In this document: positions 41,243 to 48,280 of the stretch, in pieces
How positions within the stretch are numbered: position 1 is the stretch's first letter
How the letters are laid out: every line of letters starts with the position of its first letter
Origin: Butyricicoccus_A sp963588905
Lineage (GTDB): Bacteria > Bacillota > Clostridia > Oscillospirales > Butyricicoccaceae
NCBI GenBank assembly: GCA_963588905.1
Contig: CAVAJF010000013.1
Span: 62,001 to 126,000, forward strand
Direction of reading: 5' to 3'
Length of the DNA stretch: 64,000 bases
Position numbers and translations under genes: made by a program
The notes under the pieces: model-generated
Seen by the model: only the letters and a program-made list of their open reading frames with translations
The model's database searches: none
What the model was told of the DNA's origin: nothing

Positions 41243-41785
41243 TTACTTTGCGAACGGAGCGCCCAGAGCAGACAGCAGCTCACGAGCCTCTTCGTCGGTG
41301 TTTGCAGTGGTTACAATTGCAATGTCCATGCCGCGGATCTTATCGATCTGATCGTACTCGATTTCCGGGAAGATCAGCTGTTCCTTCAGGCCGATTGCAT
41401 AGTTGCCACGACCGTCGAAGGAGTTCGGGTTGATGCCACGGAAGTCACGAACGCGCGGGAGAGCGATGTTGAAGAAACGATCGAGGAACTCCCACATACG
41501 GTCGCCGCGCAGGGTTACGCGAACGCCAACCGGCATACCCTCACGCAGACGGAAGTTTGCGATGGACTTCTTAGCGCGGGTTACGACAGCGTGCTGACCG
41601 GTGATCGTGGTGATGTCACGAACAACTGCATCGAGTACCTTGGAGTTGCCGTTTGCTTCGGAGCCGCAGCCGACGTTGATAACGATCTTGTCGAGCTTCG
41701 GGATCTGCATAACGCTCTTGTACTCAAACTTCTTCATCAGAGCAGGAGCAACCTCTGCCTGATATTTATCCTTTAATACTGGCAT
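41243..41785 (-). CDS. rplE: 50S ribosomal protein L5
   Basis: A 180-residue 5S-rRNA-binding protein: MQIPKLDKIVINVGCGSEANG, FRLREGMPVGVRVTLRGDRM, FRGINPNSFDGRGNYAIG and DIAIVTTANTDEEARELL. 18 nt after rplX. Confidence 0.98.
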   Translation of the reverse strand: MPVLKDKYQAEVAPALMKKFEYKSVMQIPKLDKIVINVGCGSEANGNSKVLDAVVRDITTITGQHAVVTRAKKSIANFRLREGMPVGVRVTLRGDRMWEFLDRFFNIALPRVRDFRGINPNSFDGRGNYAIGLKEQLIFPEIEYDQIDKIRGMDIAIVTTANTDEEARELLSALGAPFAK

Positions 41786-41803
41786 TTGTTACAACCTCCT
41801 CAA

Positions 41804-42121
41804 TTAGTATGCTTCGCCGCAATGCTTGCACACGCGAACCTTGGAGCCATCCTCCAGGAACTTGTGAGCCGGACGGGTCTTCTTGTTGCACTTCGGGCAA
41901 ACAGCCATTACCTTGCAGGCACGGATTGCGCCTTCGCGCTTAACGATACCGCCGGTCTCGCCCTGACGGCGCGGCTTGACATGGGTGGTGAGCATGTTAA
42001 CGCCCTCGATCACTACCTGGCCCTTCTTCGGGTTTACAGAGATGATCTTGCCACTCTTGCCCTTTTCCTTACCGGAAAGAACGACTGCGGTGTCGCCCTT
42101 CTTTACATGCAGAGTATTCAT
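41804..42121 (-). CDS. rplX: 50S ribosomal protein L24
   Basis: A 105-residue KOW-domain protein: HVKKGDTAVVLSGKEKGKSG, GVNMLTTHVKPRRQGETGGI, and a C-terminal zinc-ribbon-like Cys set (CPKCNKKTRPAHKFLEDG, CKHCGEAY). Initiates 50S assembly. 15 nt after rplN. Confidence 0.98.
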   Translation of the reverse strand: MNTLHVKKGDTAVVLSGKEKGKSGKIISVNPKKGQVVIEGVNMLTTHVKPRRQGETGGIVKREGAIRACKVMAVCPKCNKKTRPAHKFLEDGSKVRVCKHCGEAY

Positions 42122-42136
42122 TAACGGACGACCTCC

Positions 42137-42505
42137 TTACAGTACTTCCGGAGCCAGAGACAGGATCTTCATGAAGTCCTTGTCACGCAGCTCTCTTGCC
42201 ACAGGCCCAAAGATACGGGTACCCTGCGGGTTTTTGTCTTCACGAATGATGACTGCTGCATTCTCGTCGAAACGGATGTAGCTGCCATCTGCACGGCGTA
42301 CGCCCTTACGGGAACGAACGATTACGGCCTTAACGACCTGACCCTTCTTTACGCCGCCGCCCGGTGTGCACTTGCGAACCGAGCAAACGATGATGTCACC
42401 GATGTTGCCATACTTACGTGCGGAGCCGCCCAGAACACGGATGCACTTCAGTTCCTTGGCACCGCTGTTGTCAGCAGCACGGAGAAATGTTTCCTGCTGA
42501 ATCAT
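42137..42505 (-). CDS. rplN: 50S ribosomal protein L14
   Basis: A 122-residue L14: IQQETFLRAADNSGAKELKC, VRKCTPGGGVKKGQVVKAVI and GPVARELRDKDFMKILSLAPEVL. Subunit-interface protein. 12 nt after rpsQ. Confidence 0.98.
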   Translation of the reverse strand: MIQQETFLRAADNSGAKELKCIRVLGGSARKYGNIGDIIVCSVRKCTPGGGVKKGQVVKAVIVRSRKGVRRADGSYIRFDENAAVIIREDKNPQGTRIFGPVARELRDKDFMKILSLAPEVL

Positions 42506-42517
42506 GTGCGCTCCTCC

Positions 42518-42775
42518 TTACTTAGCCTTTTCGATGATCTCTACAAGTCTCCAACGCTTGTCCTTGGACAGCGGGCGAGTCTCCATAACCTCAACGGTGT
42601 CGCCTACGCGGCACTCGTTGTTCTCGTCATGAGCCTTCAGCTTGTAGGTTCTCTTGATAATCTTCTTATAGAGCGGATGCTGTACGCTGTCCGCGATAGC
42701 AACGACAATCGTCTTGTCCATCTTGTCAGAAACGACCTTGCCGACTCTTGTCTTGCGGAAAGTTCTATCAGCCAT
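42518..42775 (-). CDS. rpsQ: 30S ribosomal protein S17
   Basis: An 85-residue OB-fold protein: FRKTRVGKVVSDKMDKTIVV, HPLYKKIIKRTYKLKAHDE and the CRVGDTVEVMETRPLSKDKRW segment. 15 nt after rpmC. Confidence 0.98.
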   Translation of the reverse strand: MADRTFRKTRVGKVVSDKMDKTIVVAIADSVQHPLYKKIIKRTYKLKAHDENNECRVGDTVEVMETRPLSKDKRWRLVEIIEKAK

Positions 42776-42790
42776 TTGTAGTTACCTCCC

Positions 42791-42991
42791 TTACGCCTTT
42801 TCCGTCAGCTGATGCTCACGGAGAATAGTGTTGACTCTGGCAATATCGCGCTTAACTTCTGCGATTCTCGTCGGGTTTTCGAGCTGGTTGGTTGCATTCT
42901 GCAGACGCAGGTTGAAGAGGTCCTTCTTCAGGTCGGTGAGCTTAACTTCCAGCTCTTCAACACTCAGCTCTCTGATCTCTTTAGCCTTCAT
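42791..42991 (-). CDS. rpmC: 50S ribosomal protein L29
   Basis: A 66-residue two-helix protein: KAKEIRELSVEELEVKLTDL and LFNLRLQNATNQLENPTRI. Its ATG overlaps the rplP stop by 1 bp (TAATG), implying coupling. Confidence 0.97.
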   Translation of the reverse strand: MKAKEIRELSVEELEVKLTDLKKDLFNLRLQNATNQLENPTRIAEVKRDIARVNTILREHQLTEKA

Positions 42992-43416
42992 TATTCTTCA
43001 CCAGCCTTCTCTTCACGCTTGACGAACTTGGTCTTGAGCGGCAGCTTGTGGGATGCCAGACGCAGTGCCTCGCGAGCTACTTCTTCGGATACGCCTGCGA
43101 TCTCGAACATTACGCGACCCGGCTTTACTACTGCTACCCAGTACTCCGGAGCGCCCTTACCGGAACCCATTCGAGTTCCAAGCGGCTTCTTAGAAACCGG
43201 CTTGTCCGGGAAAATCTTGATCCAAACCTGACCGCCACGCTTGGTGTAACGGGTCATGGCAACACGGGCTGCCTCGATCTGGTTGGAGGTAACCCAGCAC
43301 GGCTCAGTTGCCTGCAGGCCATACTCGCCATGGGATACCTTATTGCCGCGAAGAGCCTTGCCCTTCATGTGGCCTCTGTGTACTCTGCGGTACTTAACTC
43401 TCTTCGGGAGAAGCAT
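42991..43416 (-). CDS. rplP: 50S ribosomal protein L16
   Basis: A 141-residue L16: LLPKRVKYRRVHRGHMKGKA, GYGLQA-like HGEYGLQATEPCWVTSNQIE, RMGSGKGAPEYWVAVVKPG. Close to the peptidyl transferase centre. Its ATG overlaps the rpsC stop by 1 bp and its stop overlaps rpmC. Confidence 0.98.
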   Translation of the reverse strand: MLLPKRVKYRRVHRGHMKGKALRGNKVSHGEYGLQATEPCWVTSNQIEAARVAMTRYTKRGGQVWIKIFPDKPVSKKPLGTRMGSGKGAPEYWVAVVKPGRVMFEIAGVSEEVAREALRLASHKLPLKTKFVKREEKAGEE

Positions 43417-44186
43417 TAACGGTTGCCTCCTTCCTGTCTATCCTGTCTCTGACGGCGGTAGCCACCACGACGATCGCGGCGGTCACGGCGGTCTCTGCGG
43501 TCACGGCGATCGAATGCCGGCTTCGGAGCCTCAATGTTGCGGTTCAGACGCGGGCCGCCCTGGAGCACTTCGCCCTTGTAGATCCAAACCTTTACACCGA
43601 TCTTGCCGTAAGTGGTGTTTGCCTCAGCAAAACCATAATCAATGTCTGCACGCAGGGTCTGCAGCGGAATGGTGCCCTCATGATAGGACTCGCTGCGAGC
43701 GATCTCGGCGCCGTTCAGACGGCCGCCGCACTTGATCTTGATGCCCTTTGCGCCCATGCGCATTGCGCGGCCCATGCACTGCTTCATTGCGCGGCGGAAA
43801 GCGATACGCTTCTCCAGCTGGTTTGCAATGTTCTCAGCTACGAGCTGTGCATTGGTGTCCGGGTTCTTGATTTCAATGATGTTGAGAGATACCGGCTTGC
43901 CCAGCATCTTCTCCATCTCCTTGCGGAGCTTCTCGATGTCCTCGCCGCCCTTGCCGATAACGATGCCCGGGCGAGCGCAGGAAATGAAGATCTTAACTCT
44001 GCCGTTGCTGCGCTCAATCTCGATGTTCGGAACGCCTGCTGCGTACAGGGTCTTCTTCAGGAACTTACGAATGTTGTAGTCTTCCACGAGGAGGTCGCCA
44101 AACTCATTGTCCTTGGCAAACCAACGGGAATCCCAATCTTTAATTACGCCGACACGAAGACCGTGCGGATTAACTTTCTGACCCAT
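43416..44186 (-). CDS. rpsC: 30S ribosomal protein S3 with Arg/Asp-repeat tail
   Basis: A 256-residue S3: GQKVNPHGLRVGVIKDWDSRW, KH domain with IVIGKGGEDIEKLRKEMEKM, and the C-terminal domain GAKGIKIKCGGRLNGAEIAR, IDYGFAEANTTYGKIGVKVW. From about residue 224 it carries a low-complexity tail with five RDR-type repeats (DRRDRRDRRDRRDRRGG) and then RRQRQDRQEGGNR, making it some 35 residues longer than the Bacillus protein. The repeat is also seen in the DNA as tandem GGTCACGGC units. Confidence 0.98.
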   Translation of the reverse strand: MGQKVNPHGLRVGVIKDWDSRWFAKDNEFGDLLVEDYNIRKFLKKTLYAAGVPNIEIERSNGRVKIFISCARPGIVIGKGGEDIEKLRKEMEKMLGKPVSLNIIEIKNPDTNAQLVAENIANQLEKRIAFRRAMKQCMGRAMRMGAKGIKIKCGGRLNGAEIARSESYHEGTIPLQTLRADIDYGFAEANTTYGKIGVKVWIYKGEVLQGGPRLNRNIEAPKPAFDRRDRRDRRDRRDRRGGYRRQRQDRQEGGNR

Positions 44187-44200
44187 AGTCTACCTCCTCC

Positions 44201-44536
44201 TTATTCCTTCTCTTTGAGTACCAGCGTGATGTGAGATGTTCTCTTCAGGATGCGGAATGCGCGGCCATGAGACATCGGACGGATGCGCTTCATGATCGGG
44301 CCCGGGCATACGAAGATCTGATCTACGTACAGCTTCTCCGGATCCATGTTGTGATTGTTCTCAGCATTCGCCATAGCGCTCTTGAGGAGCTTGGATAAGT
44401 GCTCAGATGCAGCCTTGGGAGTGTTCAGTAAGATCGCATTTGCTTCCGCTGCGCTCTTGCCGCGGATCAGGTCACAAACAACCTTCACCTTGCGCGGAGC
44501 GATGCGAACATTTCTCAAAATTGCTTTTGCTTCCAT
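44201..44536 (-). CDS. rplV: 50S ribosomal protein L22
   Basis: A 111-residue exit-tunnel protein: AILRNVRIAPRKVKVVCDLI, GKSAAEANAILLNTPKAASE and FVCPGPIMKRIRPMSHGRAF. 23 nt after rpsS. Confidence 0.98.
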   Translation of the reverse strand: MEAKAILRNVRIAPRKVKVVCDLIRGKSAAEANAILLNTPKAASEHLSKLLKSAMANAENNHNMDPEKLYVDQIFVCPGPIMKRIRPMSHGRAFRILKRTSHITLVLKEKE

Positions 44537-44559
44537 TTTCTAATGATCCTCCTTCAGCC

Positions 44560-44841
44560 TTACTTGCCGTTGTTGGAGGTCTTGCTGCCAGCGTGACCCT
44601 TATAAGTGCGGGTCGGGACGAACTCGCCCAGCTTATGACCAACCATGTCCTCGGTGATGTATACCGGAACGTGCTTGCGGCCGTCGTGAACAGCAATTGT
44701 ATGACCAACGAATTCCGGGAAAATAGTCGATGCACGAGACCAGGTCTTCAGAACCTTCTTTTCGCCAGCTTCGTTGAGTGCAATTACTCTCTTAATCAGT
44801 TCAGGAGCCACAAAAGGGCCCTTCTTAATGCTTCTGCCCAT
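44560..44841 (-). CDS. rpsS: 30S ribosomal protein S19
   Basis: A 93-residue 30S head protein: RSIKKGPFVAPELIKRVIAL, TWSRASTIFPEFVGHTIAVH and KLGEFVPTRTYKGHAGSK. 15 nt after rplB. Confidence 0.98.
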   Translation of the reverse strand: MGRSIKKGPFVAPELIKRVIALNEAGEKKVLKTWSRASTIFPEFVGHTIAVHDGRKHVPVYITEDMVGHKLGEFVPTRTYKGHAGSKTSNNGK

Positions 44842-44856
44842 ATTTCATGTCCTCCC

Positions 44857-45690
44857 TTACTTACCGTTGCGTCTTCTGACAATCTGCTTGTCAGTACGAT
44901 TCTTCGTCTTTCTGGTCTTGTAACCCAGAGCCGGCTTGCCCCACGGGGTAACCGGGCCCGGACGTCCGACAGGGCTCTTGCCCTCGCCGCCGCCGTGCGG
45001 ATGGTCACACGGGTTCATGACAGAACCACGAACGGTCGGGCGGACACCGCGATGACGGGTCTTGCCAGCCTTACCAAGCTTCTGGTTGCTGTAATCCTGA
45101 TTGCCTACGGCACCGATGGTAGCCATGCAGTTCAGGCGGATATAACGGTACTCGCCGGACGGCAGACGTACCTGAGCTACGCCGTTCTCCTTAGCCATCA
45201 GCTGAGCTGCGCCGCCAGCGGAACGAACCAGCTGAGCGCCCTTGCCCGGGTACAGCTCGATGTTGTGGATTACGGTACCAACCGGAATGTTCTCGATCGG
45301 CAGTGCGTTGCCCGGCTTGATGTCAGCGCCGGTGGAAGAAATGACAGTGTCGCCAACAGACAGACCCTGCGGTGCGATGATGTAGCGCTTCTCGCCATCC
45401 TCGTACTGAACCAGTGCAATGTTTGCGGAACGGTTCGGGTCATATTCGATGGTCAGGACGGTAGCCTTGATGTCCATCTTGTTGCGCTTGAAGTCAATGA
45501 TTCTGTACTTCTGCTTGTTACCGCCGCCCTGGTGACGTACGGTGATTCTGCCATAGCTGTTACGGCCGGAATGCTTCTTCTTCTTTTCCAGAAGGCTCTT
45601 CTCCGGCTTGACCTTGGAAAGACCGCTGTAGTCAACTACGGTCATGTTGCGTCGAGACGGGGTGGACGCAGTATAGGTCTTTATCGGCAT
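44857..45690 (-). CDS. rplB: 50S ribosomal protein L2
   Basis: A 277-residue L2, core of the peptidyl transferase region: PIKTYTASTPSRRNMTVVDY, HSGRNSYGRITVRHQGGGNK, and the C-terminal RPTVRGSVMNPCDHPHGGGE with the essential His. AAAGGAG lies 9 nt before the ATG at 45690; the in-frame TTG three codons earlier is not used. 70 nt after rplW. Confidence 0.98.
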   Translation of the reverse strand: MPIKTYTASTPSRRNMTVVDYSGLSKVKPEKSLLEKKKKHSGRNSYGRITVRHQGGGNKQKYRIIDFKRNKMDIKATVLTIEYDPNRSANIALVQYEDGEKRYIIAPQGLSVGDTVISSTGADIKPGNALPIENIPVGTVIHNIELYPGKGAQLVRSAGGAAQLMAKENGVAQVRLPSGEYRYIRLNCMATIGAVGNQDYSNQKLGKAGKTRHRGVRPTVRGSVMNPCDHPHGGGEGKSPVGRPGPVTPWGKPALGYKTRKTKNRTDKQIVRRRNGK

Positions 45691-45760
45691 GTTTTTCAAC
45701 TCCTTTAGATGATTTCAAACGTGTGCCCTTCGGCACGTTTCATTCCCTCGTGTGGATAAA

Positions 45761-46054
45761 TTAGAGCATACCCTCGAAGATCTCCAGCTGCTTGGAGTCA
45801 GCGGTCAGGGTTACGACTGCCTTCTTCTTAGCCGGGGTCTTGCCGGTGTGAACGCCCATTCTCTTCCACTTGCCCGGGAGCTTGATGGTGTTGACGGAAG
45901 CGACCTTGACACCGAAGATCTCTTCGATTGCCTTCTTGATCTCTACCTTGTTAGCGTCGCCCTGTACTTCAAAAACGTACTTGTTCTCAGCGATACCAGA
46001 CATGGAACGCTCAGTGATGACAGGCTTCTTAATGATATCGTAAGCCGACTTCAT
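45761..46054 (-). CDS. rplW: 50S ribosomal protein L23
   Basis: A 97-residue exit-site protein that docks SRP and trigger factor: DIIKKPVITERSMSGIAENK, EEIFGVKVASVNTIKLPGKW. Start overlaps the rplD stop by 1 bp. Confidence 0.98.
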   Translation of the reverse strand: MKSAYDIIKKPVITERSMSGIAENKYVFEVQGDANKVEIKKAIEEIFGVKVASVNTIKLPGKWKRMGVHTGKTPAKKKAVVTLTADSKQLEIFEGML

Positions 46055-46677
46055 TATGCGTACACCTCCTCAAGCTTTGCAACTGCTGCCTTGTCAATGA
46101 TAAACTTGTCAGCATTCAGGATGTCGTATACGTTCAGTGTGCTTACCGGGGTGGTACGTACGCCCGGGATGTTAGCAGCAGACTTTACCACGTTGACGCG
46201 AGTCTCCGGAGTAACTACGAGGCTCTTGCCAGTGGACTCTACATTCTTCAGGAATGCAGCGAAGGTCTTGGTCTTGATCTCGCCCATGTCCAGGCCGTCT
46301 ACTACGATGATCTCGCCAGCAGCTGCCTTAGCAGACAGAGCGGAGATCAGAGCCAGACGCTTGGTCTTCTTGTTCAGCGAGTAGTTGTAGGATCTCGGCT
46401 TCGGGCCCAGAGCTACGCCGCCATGAGTCCACTGCGGAGCGCGGATGGAACCCTGGCGAGCACGGCCAGTGCCCTTCTGGCGCCACGGCTTGATGCCGCC
46501 GCCGCGAACCTCGGTACGGGTCAGGGTGGACTGAGTGCCCTGTCTCTGGTTTGCGAGATAATTCTTGACAGCAGCGTGAAGAACTACTTCATTCGGCTCG
46601 ATGCCGAATACTGCAGCGTTCAGCTCCATCTCACCGGTCTTAGCGCCGGTCATATCAAATACGGATGCGATAGGCAT
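46054..46677 (-). CDS. rplD: 50S ribosomal protein L4
   Basis: A 207-residue L4: GTQSTLTRTEVRGGGIKPWRQKG-type tunnel loop, GTGRARQGSIRAPQWTHGGV, and the C-terminal LNVYDILNADKFIIDKAAV. In other bacteria L4 represses its own S10 operon through the leader; the long leader at 47787-48116 could be the target (inference). Confidence 0.98.
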   Translation of the reverse strand: MPIASVFDMTGAKTGEMELNAAVFGIEPNEVVLHAAVKNYLANQRQGTQSTLTRTEVRGGGIKPWRQKGTGRARQGSIRAPQWTHGGVALGPKPRSYNYSLNKKTKRLALISALSAKAAAGEIIVVDGLDMGEIKTKTFAAFLKNVESTGKSLVVTPETRVNVVKSAANIPGVRTTPVSTLNVYDILNADKFIIDKAAVAKLEEVYA

Positions 46678-46700
46678 GATGTATCCTCCTTTCCCTTTCC

Positions 46701-47336
46701 TTAGGCGTTCTTAACGGTGTTCTTGAGGAATACGATTCCGCCCTTCGGGCCCGGAACGGCGCCGCGAACTGCGATCATATTCATCTCAGCATCTACCTTA
46801 ACAACGTCCAGATTCTGTACGGTTACCTGCTCTGCGCCCATGTGGCCCGGCATGATCTTGCCCTTGAATACACGGGACGGATCGGAGCAGGAGCCCATGG
46901 AACCCTGATGTCTGTGCATCGGGCCAGCACCGTGGCTCATCGGGGAGCGATGTGCACCAAAACGCTTGATGGTGCCTGCGTAGCCCTTACCCTTGCTGAT
47001 GCCGGTGATGTCTACGCTGTCGCCCTCGGCGAATACGTCAGCCTTGAGTACGTCACCCAGGTTGTAGGACGACATATCGTCAAAGCGGAATTCCTTCAGG
47101 TACTTCTTTACAGCCTCGCCAGCCTTCTTCAGGTGGCCGAGCTGCGGCTTGTTGAGCTTGCGCTCTGCTACGTCGGCAAAACCGAGCTGTACTGCGTTGT
47201 AGCCTTCCTTCTCCTCTGTCTTGATCTGAGTGACAGAGCACGGGCCAGCTTCGATTACGGTAACCGGGATTACCTTGCCGTCAGCGTCGAAAATCTGGGT
47301 CATGCCAATTTTCTTGCCGATGATTGCCTTTTGCAT
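46701..47336 (-). CDS. rplC: 50S ribosomal protein L3
   Basis: A 211-residue L3: KAIIGKKIGMTQIFDADGKV, GKGYAGTIKRFGAHRSPMSH, GSMGSCSDPSRVFKGKIMPG. GGAGG precedes the ATG. Separated from rpsJ by 138 nt with small hairpins. Confidence 0.98.
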   Translation of the reverse strand: MQKAIIGKKIGMTQIFDADGKVIPVTVIEAGPCSVTQIKTEEKEGYNAVQLGFADVAERKLNKPQLGHLKKAGEAVKKYLKEFRFDDMSSYNLGDVLKADVFAEGDSVDITGISKGKGYAGTIKRFGAHRSPMSHGAGPMHRHQGSMGSCSDPSRVFKGKIMPGHMGAEQVTVQNLDVVKVDAEMNMIAVRGAVPGPKGGIVFLKNTVKNA

Positions 47337-47474
47337 GTTTGTTTCCTCCTTGTAGGTTATTGGTTGATGCGCGGTTTCCGCCCACCAACTTGACCTTGCC
47401 GCTCTATTGCGGCTTAGGCGATGTTTGGAATTTCTGAATCAGCACATCACTGGATGGCTTTTCCAGCTGCTTCC

Positions 47475-47786
47475 TTAAAGCTTGATTTCGATCTCTACGC
47501 CAGCCGGCAGATCCAGAGTCATAAGAGTCTCTACGGTGTTCTTGCCTGCGCCGGTGATGTCGATCAGTCTCTTGTGGGTGCGGCGCTCGAACTGCTCACG
47601 GCTGTCCTTGTACTTGTGCACTGCACGAAGAATGGTAACGACTTCGCGCTCGGTCGGCAGCGGGATCGGGCCAGAAACCTTTGCGTTGGTACGCTTAGCA
47701 GCTTCTACGATCTTCTCAGATGCCTGATCGATGAGCGAGTGGTCATAAGCTTTCAGTCTGATTCTGATTTTCTCTGCGTTAGCCAT
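47475..47786 (-). CDS. rpsJ: 30S ribosomal protein S10
   Basis: A 103-residue S10 (also NusE): EKIRIRLKAYDHSLIDQASE, KVSGPIPLPTEREVVTILRA, REQFERRTHKRLIDI. GAGGAGG upstream of the ATG. First gene of the 26-gene superoperon, behind a leader of about 330 nt. Confidence 0.98.
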   Translation of the reverse strand: MANAEKIRIRLKAYDHSLIDQASEKIVEAAKRTNAKVSGPIPLPTEREVVTILRAVHKYKDSREQFERRTHKRLIDITGAGKNTVETLMTLDLPAGVEIEIKL

Positions 47787-48116
47787 TGTGTGTTTTCCTC
47801 CTCGAACACTACATTATAAAAATGTGTCCTCGCGTTCGGAGAGAAACTGCAACCCTTCCGTGTGTATCACGTTTGGGCATAAGAAAAACCGGGCAAAACA
47901 GTCGTGTAGTTATGCAATCCGGCTTTGGATTTCACCGCAGTGGTTCCAGCTGTCGGCTTGTCAGCGCGTGCGCTGGCAGTCCCGAGCTTACACAGGAACA
48001 TACCGGTGGTAGTTCGCAGTTGTCTCAACCGCCCGATTGTCGGACTTACTCCGCTGAAGTTACCTGCCTGAGCAGCAATCTCCAGCATCATCGCTCACTC
48101 GCCTTCTCGCGAGTGC
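47787..48116 (-). ncRNA. Long 5' leader of the ribosomal superoperon (possible r-protein leader)
   Basis: About 330 nt between the predicted start site (near 48116) and rpsJ. It opens with a perfect hairpin, CACTCGC and GCGAGTG around a 6-nt loop (48096-48115), then several GC-rich pairable segments such as GCCAGCGCACGCGCTGACAAG near 47970. A 74-codon open frame (48091 to 47867) crosses it but lacks a good ribosome binding site and any recognisable product. It is most likely structured regulatory RNA, by analogy with known S10 leaders bound by L4; this was not matched to a model. Confidence 0.5.
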
Positions 48117-48122
48117 TTTTAT

Positions 48123-48151
48123 ATCTTATAATATTTTGCCCGCGAAGTCAA
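48123..48151 (-). promoter_or_regulatory. Sigma-A promoter of the S10-spc-alpha superoperon
   Basis: TTGACT (48146-48151), 17-bp spacer, TAAGAT (48123-48128) on the minus strand, with A/T-rich sequence upstream. Confidence 0.8.
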
Positions 48152-48234
48152 GAAAATATCCCACGAAAATCCACGTTTTTTTGACGGATTTTTTGCACTT
48201 TTCGTGCGTTCGCTTGTGCTTTTCTTCCAAAGCA

Positions 48235-48268
48235 GGCAAATTTGTCCGGCAAATGCCGGATTTTTGCC
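48235..48268 (-). terminator. Possible terminator of the dusB-sigma operon
   Basis: Nested hairpin: TCCGGC/GCCGGA inner arms (48245-48250, 48255-48260) and GGCAAA/TTTGCC outer arms. The T-run is better on the plus strand, so direction is uncertain. Confidence 0.4.
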
Positions 48269-48280
48269 TATCATTCGTCG

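Larger units (their letters stand above)
48117..48280. other. Intergenic sequence upstream of the ribosomal superoperon
   Basis: Together with the leader this forms a stretch of 494 nt without a protein gene. It holds the superoperon promoter (48123-48151), AT-rich sequence upstream of it (possible UP element around 48155-48185) and a hairpin near 48235-48268 after the sigma-factor gene. Confidence 0.6.

Noticed and set aside
43470..43515. Short tandem DNA repeat as a CRISPR array or minisatellite
   Set aside because: It encodes the RDR tail of S3 in frame; no spacers.
47867..48091. 74-codon open frame in the rpsJ leader as a protein gene
   Set aside because: No good ribosome binding site, no recognisable product, and it lies in hairpin-rich leader RNA. 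Kept only as an observation on the leader.
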